Shown here: one piece after another, positions 14,957 to 22,987 of the stretch
How positions within the stretch are numbered: position 1 is the first letter of the stretch
Layout: every line of letters begins with the position of its first letter
DNA from: Bacillota bacterium
GTDB lineage: Bacteria > Bacillota_A > Clostridia > DSM-8532
Direction: 5' to 3'
Assembly: GCA_023424865.1 (NCBI GenBank)
Contig: JAFADM010000533.1
Span: 1-23,613, forward strand
DNA length: 23,613 nucleotides
The notes under the pieces: model-generated
Told to the model about the DNA's origin: nothing
Database searches by the model: none
The model's input: the letters and a program-made list of their open reading frames with translations, nothing else
Position numbers and translations under genes: made by a program

Positions 14957-16195
14957 ATGGCCAATGAAACAAATCAAAAGTTCAGCCGTAACGAAAAGGC
15001 ATGGATAACTTATGATGCGGCCAATTCGGCGTTTGTTCTTCTTACCTCTTCCATCATACCTATTTATTTTGCCGCTCTTGCCAAAAACGCCGGTATTGAT
15101 GAAATTCAATCCACCACCATTTGGGGCTATGTCCTTGCTGCATCTACGCTTATTGTTGCCCTTCTTGCTCCGGTTTTAGGTGCACTGGCAGATTATCGCG
15201 GCATGAAAATAAGAATCTTCAGTGCTTTTTTGATTCTGGGGCTTATAGGCGGAGTATTTCTCGGCCTTGTTTCTCAGTGGCTTGCGTATGCGATTGTCTT
15301 TATATTGGCCAAGGTAGGGTATTCGGGGGCTAATGTTTTTTATGATTCCATGCTGACCGATGTCACATCTGACGAAAGAATGGACCATGTTTCCTCATTT
15401 GGTTATGCCATAGGTTATATTGCAAGCTGTATTCCCTTTGTCATCGGCATGATAATCATTCTTTTTGCGGAGAATTTGGGGCTGACCACGGAAATGGCCA
15501 CCCGAATCTCCTTTTTTATCAGCTGTGCCTGGTGGGGACTTTTAACGCTACCGCTTTTGAAGAACTATAAGCAGCAGTATTACCTGGAAACGGAAAAAGG
15601 GTATCTGAGCGAATCCTTTCGAAGGCTAAAGGAAAACCTGAGCAAGATCCGGCAGCAGAAAAAAATCTTTATGTTCATGCTTGCCTACTTCTTTTACATA
15701 GATGCGGTTTATACCATTATCGGTATGGCGGCCTCCTACGGATCCGCTGTGGGGATTGATTCCAACCAAATGCTGCTGGCCCTTCTTTTGACACAGATAA
15801 TTGCTTTTCCCTGTGCTATCCTGTTTGGAAAATTTGCAAAGCGATTCAATACCCGCAAGCTAATTGAGGTGTGTATACTGGGATATATCTTCATTGCGCT
15901 GTTTGCCATTCAGTTGGACAAAGCATGGGAATTCTGGTTTCTTGCGGTTGTTGTAGCTTTATTCCAGGGTGGAATTCAAGCCCTCTCCCGGTCCTATTTT
16001 GGAAAAATCATTCCCAAGGAACGCTCCAATGAATATTTTGGGCTCTTTGATATCTTCGGCAAATATGCCGATCTTGTTGGGCCTCTACTCATGAGCCTTA
16101 TCATAACCTTGACAGGGATACCCAATCTTGGGGTCATCAGCATGGTTATACTTTTAGTCCTGGGATTCATATGTATGAAGAAGGTTCCGGAATAA
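14957..16195 (+). CDS. MFS transporter, UMF1/Atg22-like family
   Basis: A 412-residue polytopic membrane protein with about 12 hydrophobic segments. The N-terminal WITYDAANSAFVLLTSSIIP matches the hallmark of the UMF1/Atg22 branch of the major facilitator superfamily (W-x-x-Y-D-x-A-N-S-A/P-F). A short basic loop follows TM2 (LADYRGMKIR), as in MFS proteins, and a central cytoplasmic loop (about 205-232, rich in Lys/Arg/Glu) separates the two six-helix halves. The start ATG 14957 has AGAGGGAG just upstream. Yeast Atg22 exports amino acids from the vacuole; bacterial members are mostly uncharacterised, so the substrate is unknown. The ABC ATPase gene follows after 36 nt on the same strand, so the two are probably co-transcribed. 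Confidence 0.88.
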   Translation: MANETNQKFSRNEKAWITYDAANSAFVLLTSSIIPIYFAALAKNAGIDEIQSTTIWGYVLAASTLIVALLAPVLGALADYRGMKIRIFSAFLILGLIGGVFLGLVSQWLAYAIVFILAKVGYSGANVFYDSMLTDVTSDERMDHVSSFGYAIGYIASCIPFVIGMIIILFAENLGLTTEMATRISFFISCAWWGLLTLPLLKNYKQQYYLETEKGYLSESFRRLKENLSKIRQQKKIFMFMLAYFFYIDAVYTIIGMAASYGSAVGIDSNQMLLALLLTQIIAFPCAILFGKFAKRFNTRKLIEVCILGYIFIALFAIQLDKAWEFWFLAVVVALFQGGIQALSRSYFGKIIPKERSNEYFGLFDIFGKYADLVGPLLMSLIITLTGIPNLGVISMVILLVLGFICMKKVPE

Positions 16196-16231
16196 AAGGT
16201 CAGGTGAAGGTGAGGAAAGGATACTAAAGTC

Positions 16232-16960
16232 ATGTTCTTGGAAATTCAAGAGATTGTTAAGCACTATAAGACCCGCCCTGTACTGGATAAGGTAAGCTTT
16301 GACGTTAAGCAAGGTGAAACACTTGGAATTCTTGGGCCTAACGGTGCCGGTAAATCCACTCTGGCAACCATTCTTGCTGCAGTTGTAAAGCCGGATTCAG
16401 GAAAAGTGCTGCTGGAGGGGAAAAGCATACATGAAAAAAACGGAGGGTATCGAAGCAGGATTGGCTATGTGCCTCAGGACATCGCTCTTTACTCTGCACT
16501 CAGCGTCCGTGACAACATGAGCTTCTGGGCGGATCTTCAGGGATTGGACCCCAAGGAGAGAGTTAAACGGATAAAAAATCTTTTAAAGGAGTTCAACCTT
16601 TATGATCGGCTGGAGGATAAGGTGTCTTCCTTATCCGGAGGTTTGAAGCGCCGTCTTAATGTGGCTGTGGCTCTAATACACAAGCCTGAGCTGATAATTC
16701 TAGACGAGCCCATGAATGGTGCGGACAGCCTTTCTGTAAAAGTAACCATGGATAAGCTTCTTTCATTAAAAAAGGAAGGCTATACCATTCTTATATCCGA
16801 CCATCACTTAGAGGGAATGGCAGATTTATGCGACAGAATTGCCATTCTCGATGAAGGAAGGCTGATCCATTTAGACAAGCCGGAGGCTGTCTTAACTAAA
16901 ACCGGAGCACATAGCCTGGAGCAGCTCATGCTTAGTCTTTTAGGGGGCAAAGAGGCCTGA
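16232..16960 (+). CDS. ABC transporter ATP-binding protein (stand-alone)
   Basis: A 242-residue cytoplasmic ATPase with every motif of an active subunit: Walker A GPNGAGKST (35-43), Q-loop Gln82 (YVPQD), signature LSGG (134-137), Walker B LIILDEP with D158 and E159, and switch His191 (ISDHH). The D-loop region reads MNGAD instead of the common S/T-G-L-D. Sequence style fits exporter-type ATPases of the CcmA/NatA group. A GAGGAAAGGAT stretch (16212-16222) lies about 10 nt before the start. No ABC permease is in the window; the neighbour upstream is an MFS protein, an odd pairing. It could energise a permease encoded elsewhere or have a non-transport role. Confidence 0.92.
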   Translation: MFLEIQEIVKHYKTRPVLDKVSFDVKQGETLGILGPNGAGKSTLATILAAVVKPDSGKVLLEGKSIHEKNGGYRSRIGYVPQDIALYSALSVRDNMSFWADLQGLDPKERVKRIKNLLKEFNLYDRLEDKVSSLSGGLKRRLNVAVALIHKPELIILDEPMNGADSLSVKVTMDKLLSLKKEGYTILISDHHLEGMADLCDRIAILDEGRLIHLDKPEAVLTKTGAHSLEQLMLSLLGGKEA

Positions 16961-16990
16961 ATATAGTAATAAAGTAATGTAATAAAGTTA

Positions 16991-17026
16991 AATAGAATTA
17001 ATAGAGTTGATAGAGTTAATAGAGTT
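16991..17026. repeat. Four tandem copies of a 9-bp AT-rich unit
   Basis: Consecutive 9-mers AATAGAATT, AATAGAGTT, GATAGAGTT and AATAGAGTT form a short tandem array immediately after the ABC ATPase gene. Similar degenerate units (TAATAAAGT) precede it from about 16966. Probably a slippage-prone spacer; no function is implied. Confidence 0.75.
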
Positions 17027-17066
17027 ATCTATCCCTTCTGGATGCTTCTTCTCAAGAGTCATAAAC

Positions 17067-17099
17067 AAAAATGCTTTCGGATGAACGAAAGCATTTTTT
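17067..17099. terminator. Bidirectional terminator between convergent genes
   Basis: AAAAATGCTTTCG (17067-17079) pairs with CGAAAGCATTTTT (17086-17098) around a 6-nt loop, with T residues on the + side and, by symmetry, on the minus side. It serves the MFS/ABC unit and the convergent zinc-ribbon gene. A second 8-bp hairpin, TTTCAATT-ATATG-AATTGAAA (17114-17134), lies between it and the zinc-ribbon stop codon. Confidence 0.85.
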
Positions 17100-17146
17100 G
17101 TTTAAATGGACGGTTTCAATTATATGAATTGAAATAGAAGGCGGGC

Positions 17147-19084
17147 TTAGAGTCCTCCTAAAAGCAGAGATAAAAATCCCAGCTTGGATTGAATCTCATC
17201 AACAAGATTCTCATAATCCGAGGGGGTAGCTGTAGCAATGTCCAGAATGGTTTGACCACTTGTATCCGGTACAGTGACGGTTTCACCGTAAGCTGCCTGG
17301 GATTCAACACTGATAGTGAGTTTTAATGGATTGGGCAGATAATTTGGAACCGACACGTTTATATCCAAATCATAGTCGGAGGTTGTGACGTAACCCTTGG
17401 AATTTCGGGTGCGCTGTCCCTGCTGTAAAAGGCTCACTGAGGCCGTATCAGGGCCGCTGGCGGAAAGTCCGGAGATGTTTACATCCAGTGACAGGGTATG
17501 GTCCGATTCACTGCCCCCGGCAGACTTTTCATCTGAAGCGAACTTAACAGACATATTCATGGATTCTCCATCCAACTCGTACAAGGAGTCCATATTCAGT
17601 CGGATGCTTTCAGGGTAGGCTGCATTACTGAAATTCATCTCCCCATTCATCCTCAAATCCATTTTTGCACCGTCGTTGACTGTATTTATAAGTATCTGGT
17701 TCCGATAAATTCCGCCCTCCCATTTATCTGCAATGGTAAGCTCAAATTTATCTCCATACGGGGAGAGGGGGACCGCCAGCTTTAAAAGAGCAATTTCCCG
17801 TCCCTTTATGTAAGCCTTCAAGGTAAGTGTCTCGGGAAAATCCTCTTCACTAAGCTCAGCCCTGTAGTTTTGAATAGTCTCAGTGAGTGCTTCCTTATTT
17901 TCGGCCAAATCAAAGAGCGGCGTATTTGGGTCTTCACCTAAAAAGCTCATGTTTCCTGAGTATGCGACGATATTATTTAAAAACTTAAAATAGACATCAA
18001 AGAAATCATAAAGCTGATTGTCCGTCTCCATTTTTTTAAGTATCTTATCCATTAGCTCGGCCTGAGCTGAGCGATCAAGAAAAAGTGTGACTTCCCTGTA
18101 TTTGGAAGCTTCTTCAAAGACCTGTACCTCAACGCCGTTTTTTATAGACATGTTTTTACCGCTAATGGATTTATAAGCAAACATAAGGTAGTCATACAGA
18201 ATTTTATCGCCATTAAACTCACTGGCCTTCATTTCCTGGTAAATCTCATCCTTCAGCCAGGGATTGTAGGTGCTTAAGGCGGTAAGCTGCTCTTCAGTGA
18301 AAACTCCAGGCAGGGACTCATTTAATCCGGGGAAGTCCGCGAACTGCCCGGTTATGCGTTTGTCGGTCAGTTCAGGTAAGGACAGTCCAAAGCTTTTATC
18401 CTTTATAAAGGTATCTAATGTAATTATAGGGTTATTCATATAGCTTATACCAAGAACGTCCGTCCTTGTTTTGTTACCGGCATCATGGGCATTGTCATAG
18501 CGAAGGGTGAGCTGGTTTATGATCTGGGTGGCGAAATCCGCCGTGGCCTTATCAAGGCCCAATCCGGTCAAGAGATCGGCATCAGCTTTAAAGTCGAGAC
18601 GGGTGCCTGTTTTAGTCGTTTCTTCATAGTAGGGGATAAGGAGTTGCTGCTCATACCGGGAGGAGAGGGCATTCAGAGCCTCGCTCTTTTCTTTCAGAGT
18701 ATACTGCCCTGCAATAACCAAAATCCATTTAGCAGGGAAAAAGGTGAAATAACCTAAAACTGGGACGATTATTAGGAGAAGAAGGATAAGCAGGGAGGCA
18801 ACGAGTACCTTGATAAAGCGTCTCTTTTTAGGCTTATTAGGAGTATCATGTCCCTCTTTAACAGGAAGGTCATCTTCCGTAAGCCCTTGGGATACCATTT
18901 CTTCAGGCCCTATTTCCAGCGTATGTTCCGGCTCTGAAGCCTGTTGAGAGTATGCCTCTTCAGATGTCCTGGACAAATCGGAAGGATCAGCACGGCCGAC
19001 GGCATTCTGAGATAACTGCCTGCCGCATACGGAACAGAAACGAGCATCTTCGGGGAGCTCTTTTTGGCAATGGCTGCAAAACAT
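17147..19084 (-). CDS. Zinc-ribbon membrane protein with large extracellular domain, unknown function
   Basis: 645 residues on the minus strand. The N-terminus has a zinc ribbon, CSHC ... CSVC, with C3, C6, C17 and C20. Residues about 25-85 are an acidic, disordered linker, followed by KPKKRR and one transmembrane helix at about 91-116. The remaining 530 residues should be outside the cell (positive-inside rule: the basic cluster precedes the helix). That region mixes helical and beta-rich segments rich in Asp, Ser and Thr. It has no cysteines or catalytic motif that I recognise. Zinc-ribbon plus single-helix proteins are common in Clostridia and Bacilli, some linked to cell-envelope functions, but no function can be assigned. 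GGATGAG lies just before ATG 19084. It is convergent with the ABC unit and divergent from the secreted protein gene. Confidence 0.85.
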   Translation of the reverse strand: MFCSHCQKELPEDARFCSVCGRQLSQNAVGRADPSDLSRTSEEAYSQQASEPEHTLEIGPEEMVSQGLTEDDLPVKEGHDTPNKPKKRRFIKVLVASLLILLLLIIVPVLGYFTFFPAKWILVIAGQYTLKEKSEALNALSSRYEQQLLIPYYEETTKTGTRLDFKADADLLTGLGLDKATADFATQIINQLTLRYDNAHDAGNKTRTDVLGISYMNNPIITLDTFIKDKSFGLSLPELTDKRITGQFADFPGLNESLPGVFTEEQLTALSTYNPWLKDEIYQEMKASEFNGDKILYDYLMFAYKSISGKNMSIKNGVEVQVFEEASKYREVTLFLDRSAQAELMDKILKKMETDNQLYDFFDVYFKFLNNIVAYSGNMSFLGEDPNTPLFDLAENKEALTETIQNYRAELSEEDFPETLTLKAYIKGREIALLKLAVPLSPYGDKFELTIADKWEGGIYRNQILINTVNDGAKMDLRMNGEMNFSNAAYPESIRLNMDSLYELDGESMNMSVKFASDEKSAGGSESDHTLSLDVNISGLSASGPDTASVSLLQQGQRTRNSKGYVTTSDYDLDINVSVPNYLPNPLKLTISVESQAAYGETVTVPDTSGQTILDIATATPSDYENLVDEIQSKLGFLSLLLGGL

Positions 19085-19417
19085 AGGCTCATCCTTTCAA
19101 ACTAATTCATTTTTGGGATGGTTTCTCGGTGTAAGTCTGCAGGGGATACCTGTTAAGTTTACTGATTCCATCATACCATAGAGTTGGCCTGGGGCAAATG
19201 TCGCTGTTTGTGGAATTTTACGGATTTTCCTGAAAAATGTTATTTGTTCAGAAACTCGTAAACCGTCCGGCATGAAAGCCTCTCGTAACAGAATAGAAAT
19301 ATGATATTAATATAAAAAATCTGTCAACAAAAGTTCATTTGTGTTAAGCTTCTGGTAGGATAAAAAGAAGAAGAATCTTCCTTAATTCAGGGTCGTTCAA
19401 GGAAAGGAATTTTACAC
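19085..19417. other. Divergent intergenic region
   Basis: About 330 bases between the zinc-ribbon gene and the secreted-protein gene, expected to hold two divergent promoters. Only the minus-strand one (19170-19197) could be placed. The + strand gene has a GGAAAGGAA ribosome site near 19401 but no confident promoter. No riboswitch or terminator was seen. Confidence 0.4.
19170..19197 (-). promoter_or_regulatory. Probable promoter of the zinc-ribbon protein gene
   Basis: Minus strand: TTGCCC (19197-19192), a 16-nt spacer, and TATGAT (19175-19170) preceded by TGG (extended -10). The start site would be near 19163, about 80 nt before the gene. Confidence 0.45.
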
Positions 19418-22400
19418 ATGAGAAAACTGAAGAATGCATCTAAAAAGGTCTTGGCAGTGTTTACAGCCATGGCTTTGCTTTTGACTATCTCGCCTTCGCA
19501 AAATGCCTTTGCAGCCGTTAGCGGTTCAGGTTTAGGAACCCTTGTATATAATGAAACACGGGAAATTGCCAACGGTGTTTATTTAGATAAATGGCAGGGC
19601 AAAGCGGCGGATGGTACAGCCAAAACAGCTAAAACCATTACCTTTAATCCCCTTTCCTCCGATGCACTCATCGTAGCCTCCTATGGAGGCAAAATCAGTG
19701 GCCGCAGCACCTTGAGCAACATGTCCATTAACGAGGAAGCAGGCGGCGTTTCCGTTATAGGCGGAATTAACGGCGACTTCTACACCCTGGCTACCGGTGT
19801 TCCTATCGGTATGGTTATAAGGGACGGTGTTGTAAAAAGCTGGAGCACCACCGACTGGAATGCCATCGGCTTTAAAAGCGACGGAACCACTGTTGTCGGA
19901 AAGCCCGGCCTCATTCTGCAGGCGTCGGCTAACGGTGCCAGCGTTAATATCAATAACTTCAACAAGACTCAGAGTGAGTGGGGACCTTTCATGTACACTG
20001 CCGATTTCGGTACGACCACGGGAAGTACCGTAGACAGCCTTGAAATAGTTGTGGATGTGGTCATGGGAGAGTTAGCCGTTGGCGGTATGCTGGTGGGTAC
20101 GGTTTCCTCGGTTAATGCCAATACCAGGGCCACTCCCATTGGAGCCAACCAGATTGTTCTGTCCGCCCAGCTCAACAAGCAGGGACATTACGGACTTATG
20201 CAGCTTAATTTAAAGCCCGGCGATGAATTACTGCTTAATGTCATTGATAATGAAAATAAATGGACCGGTGTCACTCAGGCTATCGGCGGAAAAACCGTAC
20301 TCATTCAGAATGGTGCCATCGTATCCGGCCTTTCTGCCACCGATTACAATCCCACCACCGCCATTGGCGTAAAATCCAATGGTGATGTTGTTTTCCTCGA
20401 GGTAGACGGAAGAAATGACACCCTGGGCAAAGGCGTTACCAGCTCGGAAGCAGCACGTTTCCTTTTCGATCTGGGCTGTGTCAATGCGCTTATGCTGGAC
20501 GGCGGAGGCTCTTCGGCCATGGTAGCCAGAATGCCCGGCTATAAAAGCCCGGGTCTTATAACCACTCCCTCCGACGGTGCGGAGCGGGCCAACGCAAATA
20601 GCCTTTTGCTGATCTCCAAAAAAAGCATATCCATTCGTGACGGACTATCTTCCGTAGGACAGGCTCAACTGCTCCATGTATACCCTCAGAAGGCCTTTGC
20701 ACTTGCCGGTGCGCCGGTAAGCTTCACCGCGCTGGCCACGGATGAGTCCTTCATGCCTGTAGCTCTTCCCTCCAATATTGTTTGGGGCGCCGCAGGTGTA
20801 CAAATTGATGCCACAGGCCAATTAATTGCACCGAGCCAGGCCGGTAGCTACCAAATTATGGTAGGTTCAGATACGGCCATTGGTCAGGGCGAGGTAACGG
20901 TGGTTGAATATATTTCGACTCTGAAGGCAGCTCAATCCTCCTACTCCGTATCTCCGGGTTCCAATGTAACTCTGGGAGTAACGGCAACCCTTAATAACAA
21001 TCCGGTTTATGCAATCAACTCCAATTTCACCTGGACGGTTGAAGGCAATATCGGAACAATTACCGCGGATGGTGTGTTCACCGCTGCCCAGGGCGCCTCC
21101 GGAAAAGGAAAGGTTTACGCCAAAAGAGGATCGCTGACTGCAAGCTTTGATATTGTCATTACTCAGGCTCCTGTTTCTCTTGAAGACTTTGAAAACGGCA
21201 GCCAGTGGTCGGCAACCAAGGTTCGGGCTAATGGCGCGGCAGCCTCCGTTACTTCTGACACCTCAATCGTTAAATTCGGAAGCAAGGCCCTTAAGATTGA
21301 TTATGACTTTACCCTCGCCAACGGTGTGGAAAAGGGCGTAGCCGGTGTGTATCTCTCACGGAATCCCGCGCTCGTGTTCAACGACAATCCTGTAGCCATC
21401 GGTATGTGGGTATACGGCGACAACAGCAAAACCTGGCTGAGAGCCAAGCTGAAGGACGGCTCCGGCAACAGCTTTGATGTGGACTTTACAAACGATTATA
21501 ATGTGGCAACCCAGACCGGCGGTGTGGACTGGACCGGATGGAAATACGTTGAAGCCAAGATTCCTGATGGCAAGAAGGGTCCCTTCACCTTGGAAACACC
21601 GCTTCGGATTATGGTTTCCAGAGATGAAATGCGTACAAAGGGAACACTCTATATTGATGATATAAAGGCGGTCTACGGAGCAAGCGCCATTGATGGCCAG
21701 GCACCGGTGGCAACCTGGAGCGCACCGTTAAACAATGCGGTTCTTACCAGCAATAAAACGCCTTATTCCGTGCTTCTTACCGACAAAACCGGAATTGATG
21801 CCAAGAGCATCCAGCTTACACTGGACGGTGCCAACGTAACCGACTTTACCTTAAGTCCTGCTACCGGAACCTCCATTACCTTAAGCGGTGAGCTGGGCAA
21901 AACCGTACCTTTGGCTGACGGCCTCCACAAGCTGGTATTAAGCTATACCGATACTCTTGGCAACAAGGGCTCCAGTACCGTAAACTTTACCGTTTCCACG
22001 GGAGCGGCACAGATTGTAGCTACTACAAGCCCCACCGTCAAGGAGGGAGGAACCATTACCACCACCCTGGACGTTAAAAATCCCAAGGCGCTGAAAAAGA
22101 TTTATCTCACCTTCACCTACGATTCCAAGAATCTGGAGCTGGTAGATGCGGATCCCAAGACTGCCGGCAAGCAGGTAGCGCTTGAGGATTGGATTAAAAA
22201 GGGTAAGGTTATCAAGAACCAGGTGGATGAGGCCAAGGGTCAAATCCTTATCGAGGTGGACGGCTTATCCGGTCTTTCCACAGCGGATCTTGCTAAGGCA
22301 GTGGTTATGACCTTCAAGGCCAAGAGCACACTGGCGTCCGATACCGTTATAAGCACTGGAACCTTAGCCGTCATAACCGGTTCGGCAACTCAGGGCCAAA

Positions 22401-22690
22401 GGTTCCTGCTTCCCAGTATGACAGTGGCCTTCGACTATGGCCTTATTATGAACGTGACCGGCTTAAAATCCGGTGAGACAACTGTCATCACCATCACCGA
22501 CAGCAAGGGCAATCCGGTATCCGGAGCCAGTATTGAGCTAAATGGCCAGGGCTTCTGGGAAACCGATGCCGAGGGTAAAGTGACCACAAAGATACTGACA
22601 GGCCTGGATGTTGGCATGTCGGTGAACCTAAGGGCAGTGAAGGGTGACAGCGTAAGTAAGATTTATGTCTTTAAGGTTGAAAATGAATAA
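19418..22690 (+). CDS. Secreted multi-domain phosphodiester glycosidase-like protein with cohesin-like module
   Basis: A 1090-residue secreted protein. The signal peptide has a basic start (MRKLKNASKK), a hydrophobic core and an A-F-A cleavage site at about 32/33. Residues about 75-400 form an NAGPA/phosphodiester-glycosidase domain (PF09992 type), with INGDFY at 117-122, AIGVKSNGDVVFLEVDGR near 315-332 and LDGGGSS ending at 366. This fold in mammals uncovers mannose-6-phosphate; bacterial members act on cell-wall or glycan phosphodiesters or are unassigned. Next come two Ig-like segments (about 405-585), a jelly-roll carbohydrate-binding-like module (about 589-753), another Ig-like segment (about 757-862), a cohesin-like domain (about 863-1006; YLTFTYDSKNLELVD) and a C-terminal Big1/carboxypeptidase-regulatory-like domain (about 1008-1090). 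No LPXTG, SLH or dockerin is visible, so how it stays at the surface, if it does, is unclear. Module limits are approximate. Confidence 0.85.
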   Translation: MRKLKNASKKVLAVFTAMALLLTISPSQNAFAAVSGSGLGTLVYNETREIANGVYLDKWQGKAADGTAKTAKTITFNPLSSDALIVASYGGKISGRSTLSNMSINEEAGGVSVIGGINGDFYTLATGVPIGMVIRDGVVKSWSTTDWNAIGFKSDGTTVVGKPGLILQASANGASVNINNFNKTQSEWGPFMYTADFGTTTGSTVDSLEIVVDVVMGELAVGGMLVGTVSSVNANTRATPIGANQIVLSAQLNKQGHYGLMQLNLKPGDELLLNVIDNENKWTGVTQAIGGKTVLIQNGAIVSGLSATDYNPTTAIGVKSNGDVVFLEVDGRNDTLGKGVTSSEAARFLFDLGCVNALMLDGGGSSAMVARMPGYKSPGLITTPSDGAERANANSLLLISKKSISIRDGLSSVGQAQLLHVYPQKAFALAGAPVSFTALATDESFMPVALPSNIVWGAAGVQIDATGQLIAPSQAGSYQIMVGSDTAIGQGEVTVVEYISTLKAAQSSYSVSPGSNVTLGVTATLNNNPVYAINSNFTWTVEGNIGTITADGVFTAAQGASGKGKVYAKRGSLTASFDIVITQAPVSLEDFENGSQWSATKVRANGAAASVTSDTSIVKFGSKALKIDYDFTLANGVEKGVAGVYLSRNPALVFNDNPVAIGMWVYGDNSKTWLRAKLKDGSGNSFDVDFTNDYNVATQTGGVDWTGWKYVEAKIPDGKKGPFTLETPLRIMVSRDEMRTKGTLYIDDIKAVYGASAIDGQAPVATWSAPLNNAVLTSNKTPYSVLLTDKTGIDAKSIQLTLDGANVTDFTLSPATGTSITLSGELGKTVPLADGLHKLVLSYTDTLGNKGSSTVNFTVSTGAAQIVATTSPTVKEGGTITTTLDVKNPKALKKIYLTFTYDSKNLELVDADPKTAGKQVALEDWIKKGKVIKNQVDEAKGQILIEVDGLSGLSTADLAKAVVMTFKAKSTLASDTVISTGTLAVITGSATQGQRFLLPSMTVAFDYGLIMNVTGLKSGETTVITITDSKGNPVSGASIELNGQGFWETDAEGKVTTKILTGLDVGMSVNLRAVKGDSVSKIYVFKVENE

Positions 22691-22716
22691 GCTTTAAGGA
22701 CAATTAAGTAAAAAAA

Positions 22717-22761
22717 GAGGACTCAAATCCTGCATATGTTGAGGATTTGAGTCCTTTTTTT
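22717..22761 (+). terminator. Intrinsic terminator after the secreted-protein gene
   Basis: GGACTCAAATCCT (22719-22731) pairs with AGGATTTGAGTCC (22742-22754) around a 10-nt loop, followed by seven T residues (22755-22761). The A run before the stem would let it act on the other strand too. Confidence 0.92.
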
Positions 22762-22885
22762 GCCGCAGTTTAGGTGTTTTATACAATAAACGCCTTGAAA
22801 ATCAAAGAGTCTAAGTGTCTGAATATGGCTCACCAGGCTAATAAGGAGCATTCCCTATAAATGCTTGTTATGAATTTAGCAATCA

Positions 22886-22914
22886 TTGCTCATTGGAAGC
22901 ATAGCTGATAAAAT
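22886..22914 (+). promoter_or_regulatory. Possible promoter of pyruvate kinase
   Basis: TTGCTC (22886-22891), a 17-nt spacer and TAAAAT (22909-22914). The -10 matches five of six consensus bases and the spacing is ideal, but the -35 is weak. It would give a leader of about 65 nt. Confidence 0.4.
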
Positions 22915-22987
22915 AGTACAAAGAATAATCTTGTAGGTTATCGTTCTCTAATCGCATTAAATATCATGAAAGGTATGAGGACATAAA

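Noticed and set aside
14941..14959. Earlier start for the MFS gene
   Set aside because: ATG 14957 follows a usable AGAGGGAG and gives the normal short N-terminus before the family hallmark. No better upstream start exists.
16991..17026. CRISPR-like array
   Set aside because: The units are only 9 bp and directly adjacent, with no spacers. It is a simple tandem repeat.
18485..18757. + strand 90-codon open frame inside the zinc-ribbon gene
   Set aside because: Shadow of the longer minus-strand gene, with no ribosome site of its own.
19201..19417. Riboswitch (c-di-GMP-like) in the leader of the secreted protein
   Set aside because: The region lacks the conserved core sequences and paired stems of known classes; only AT-rich leader was seen.
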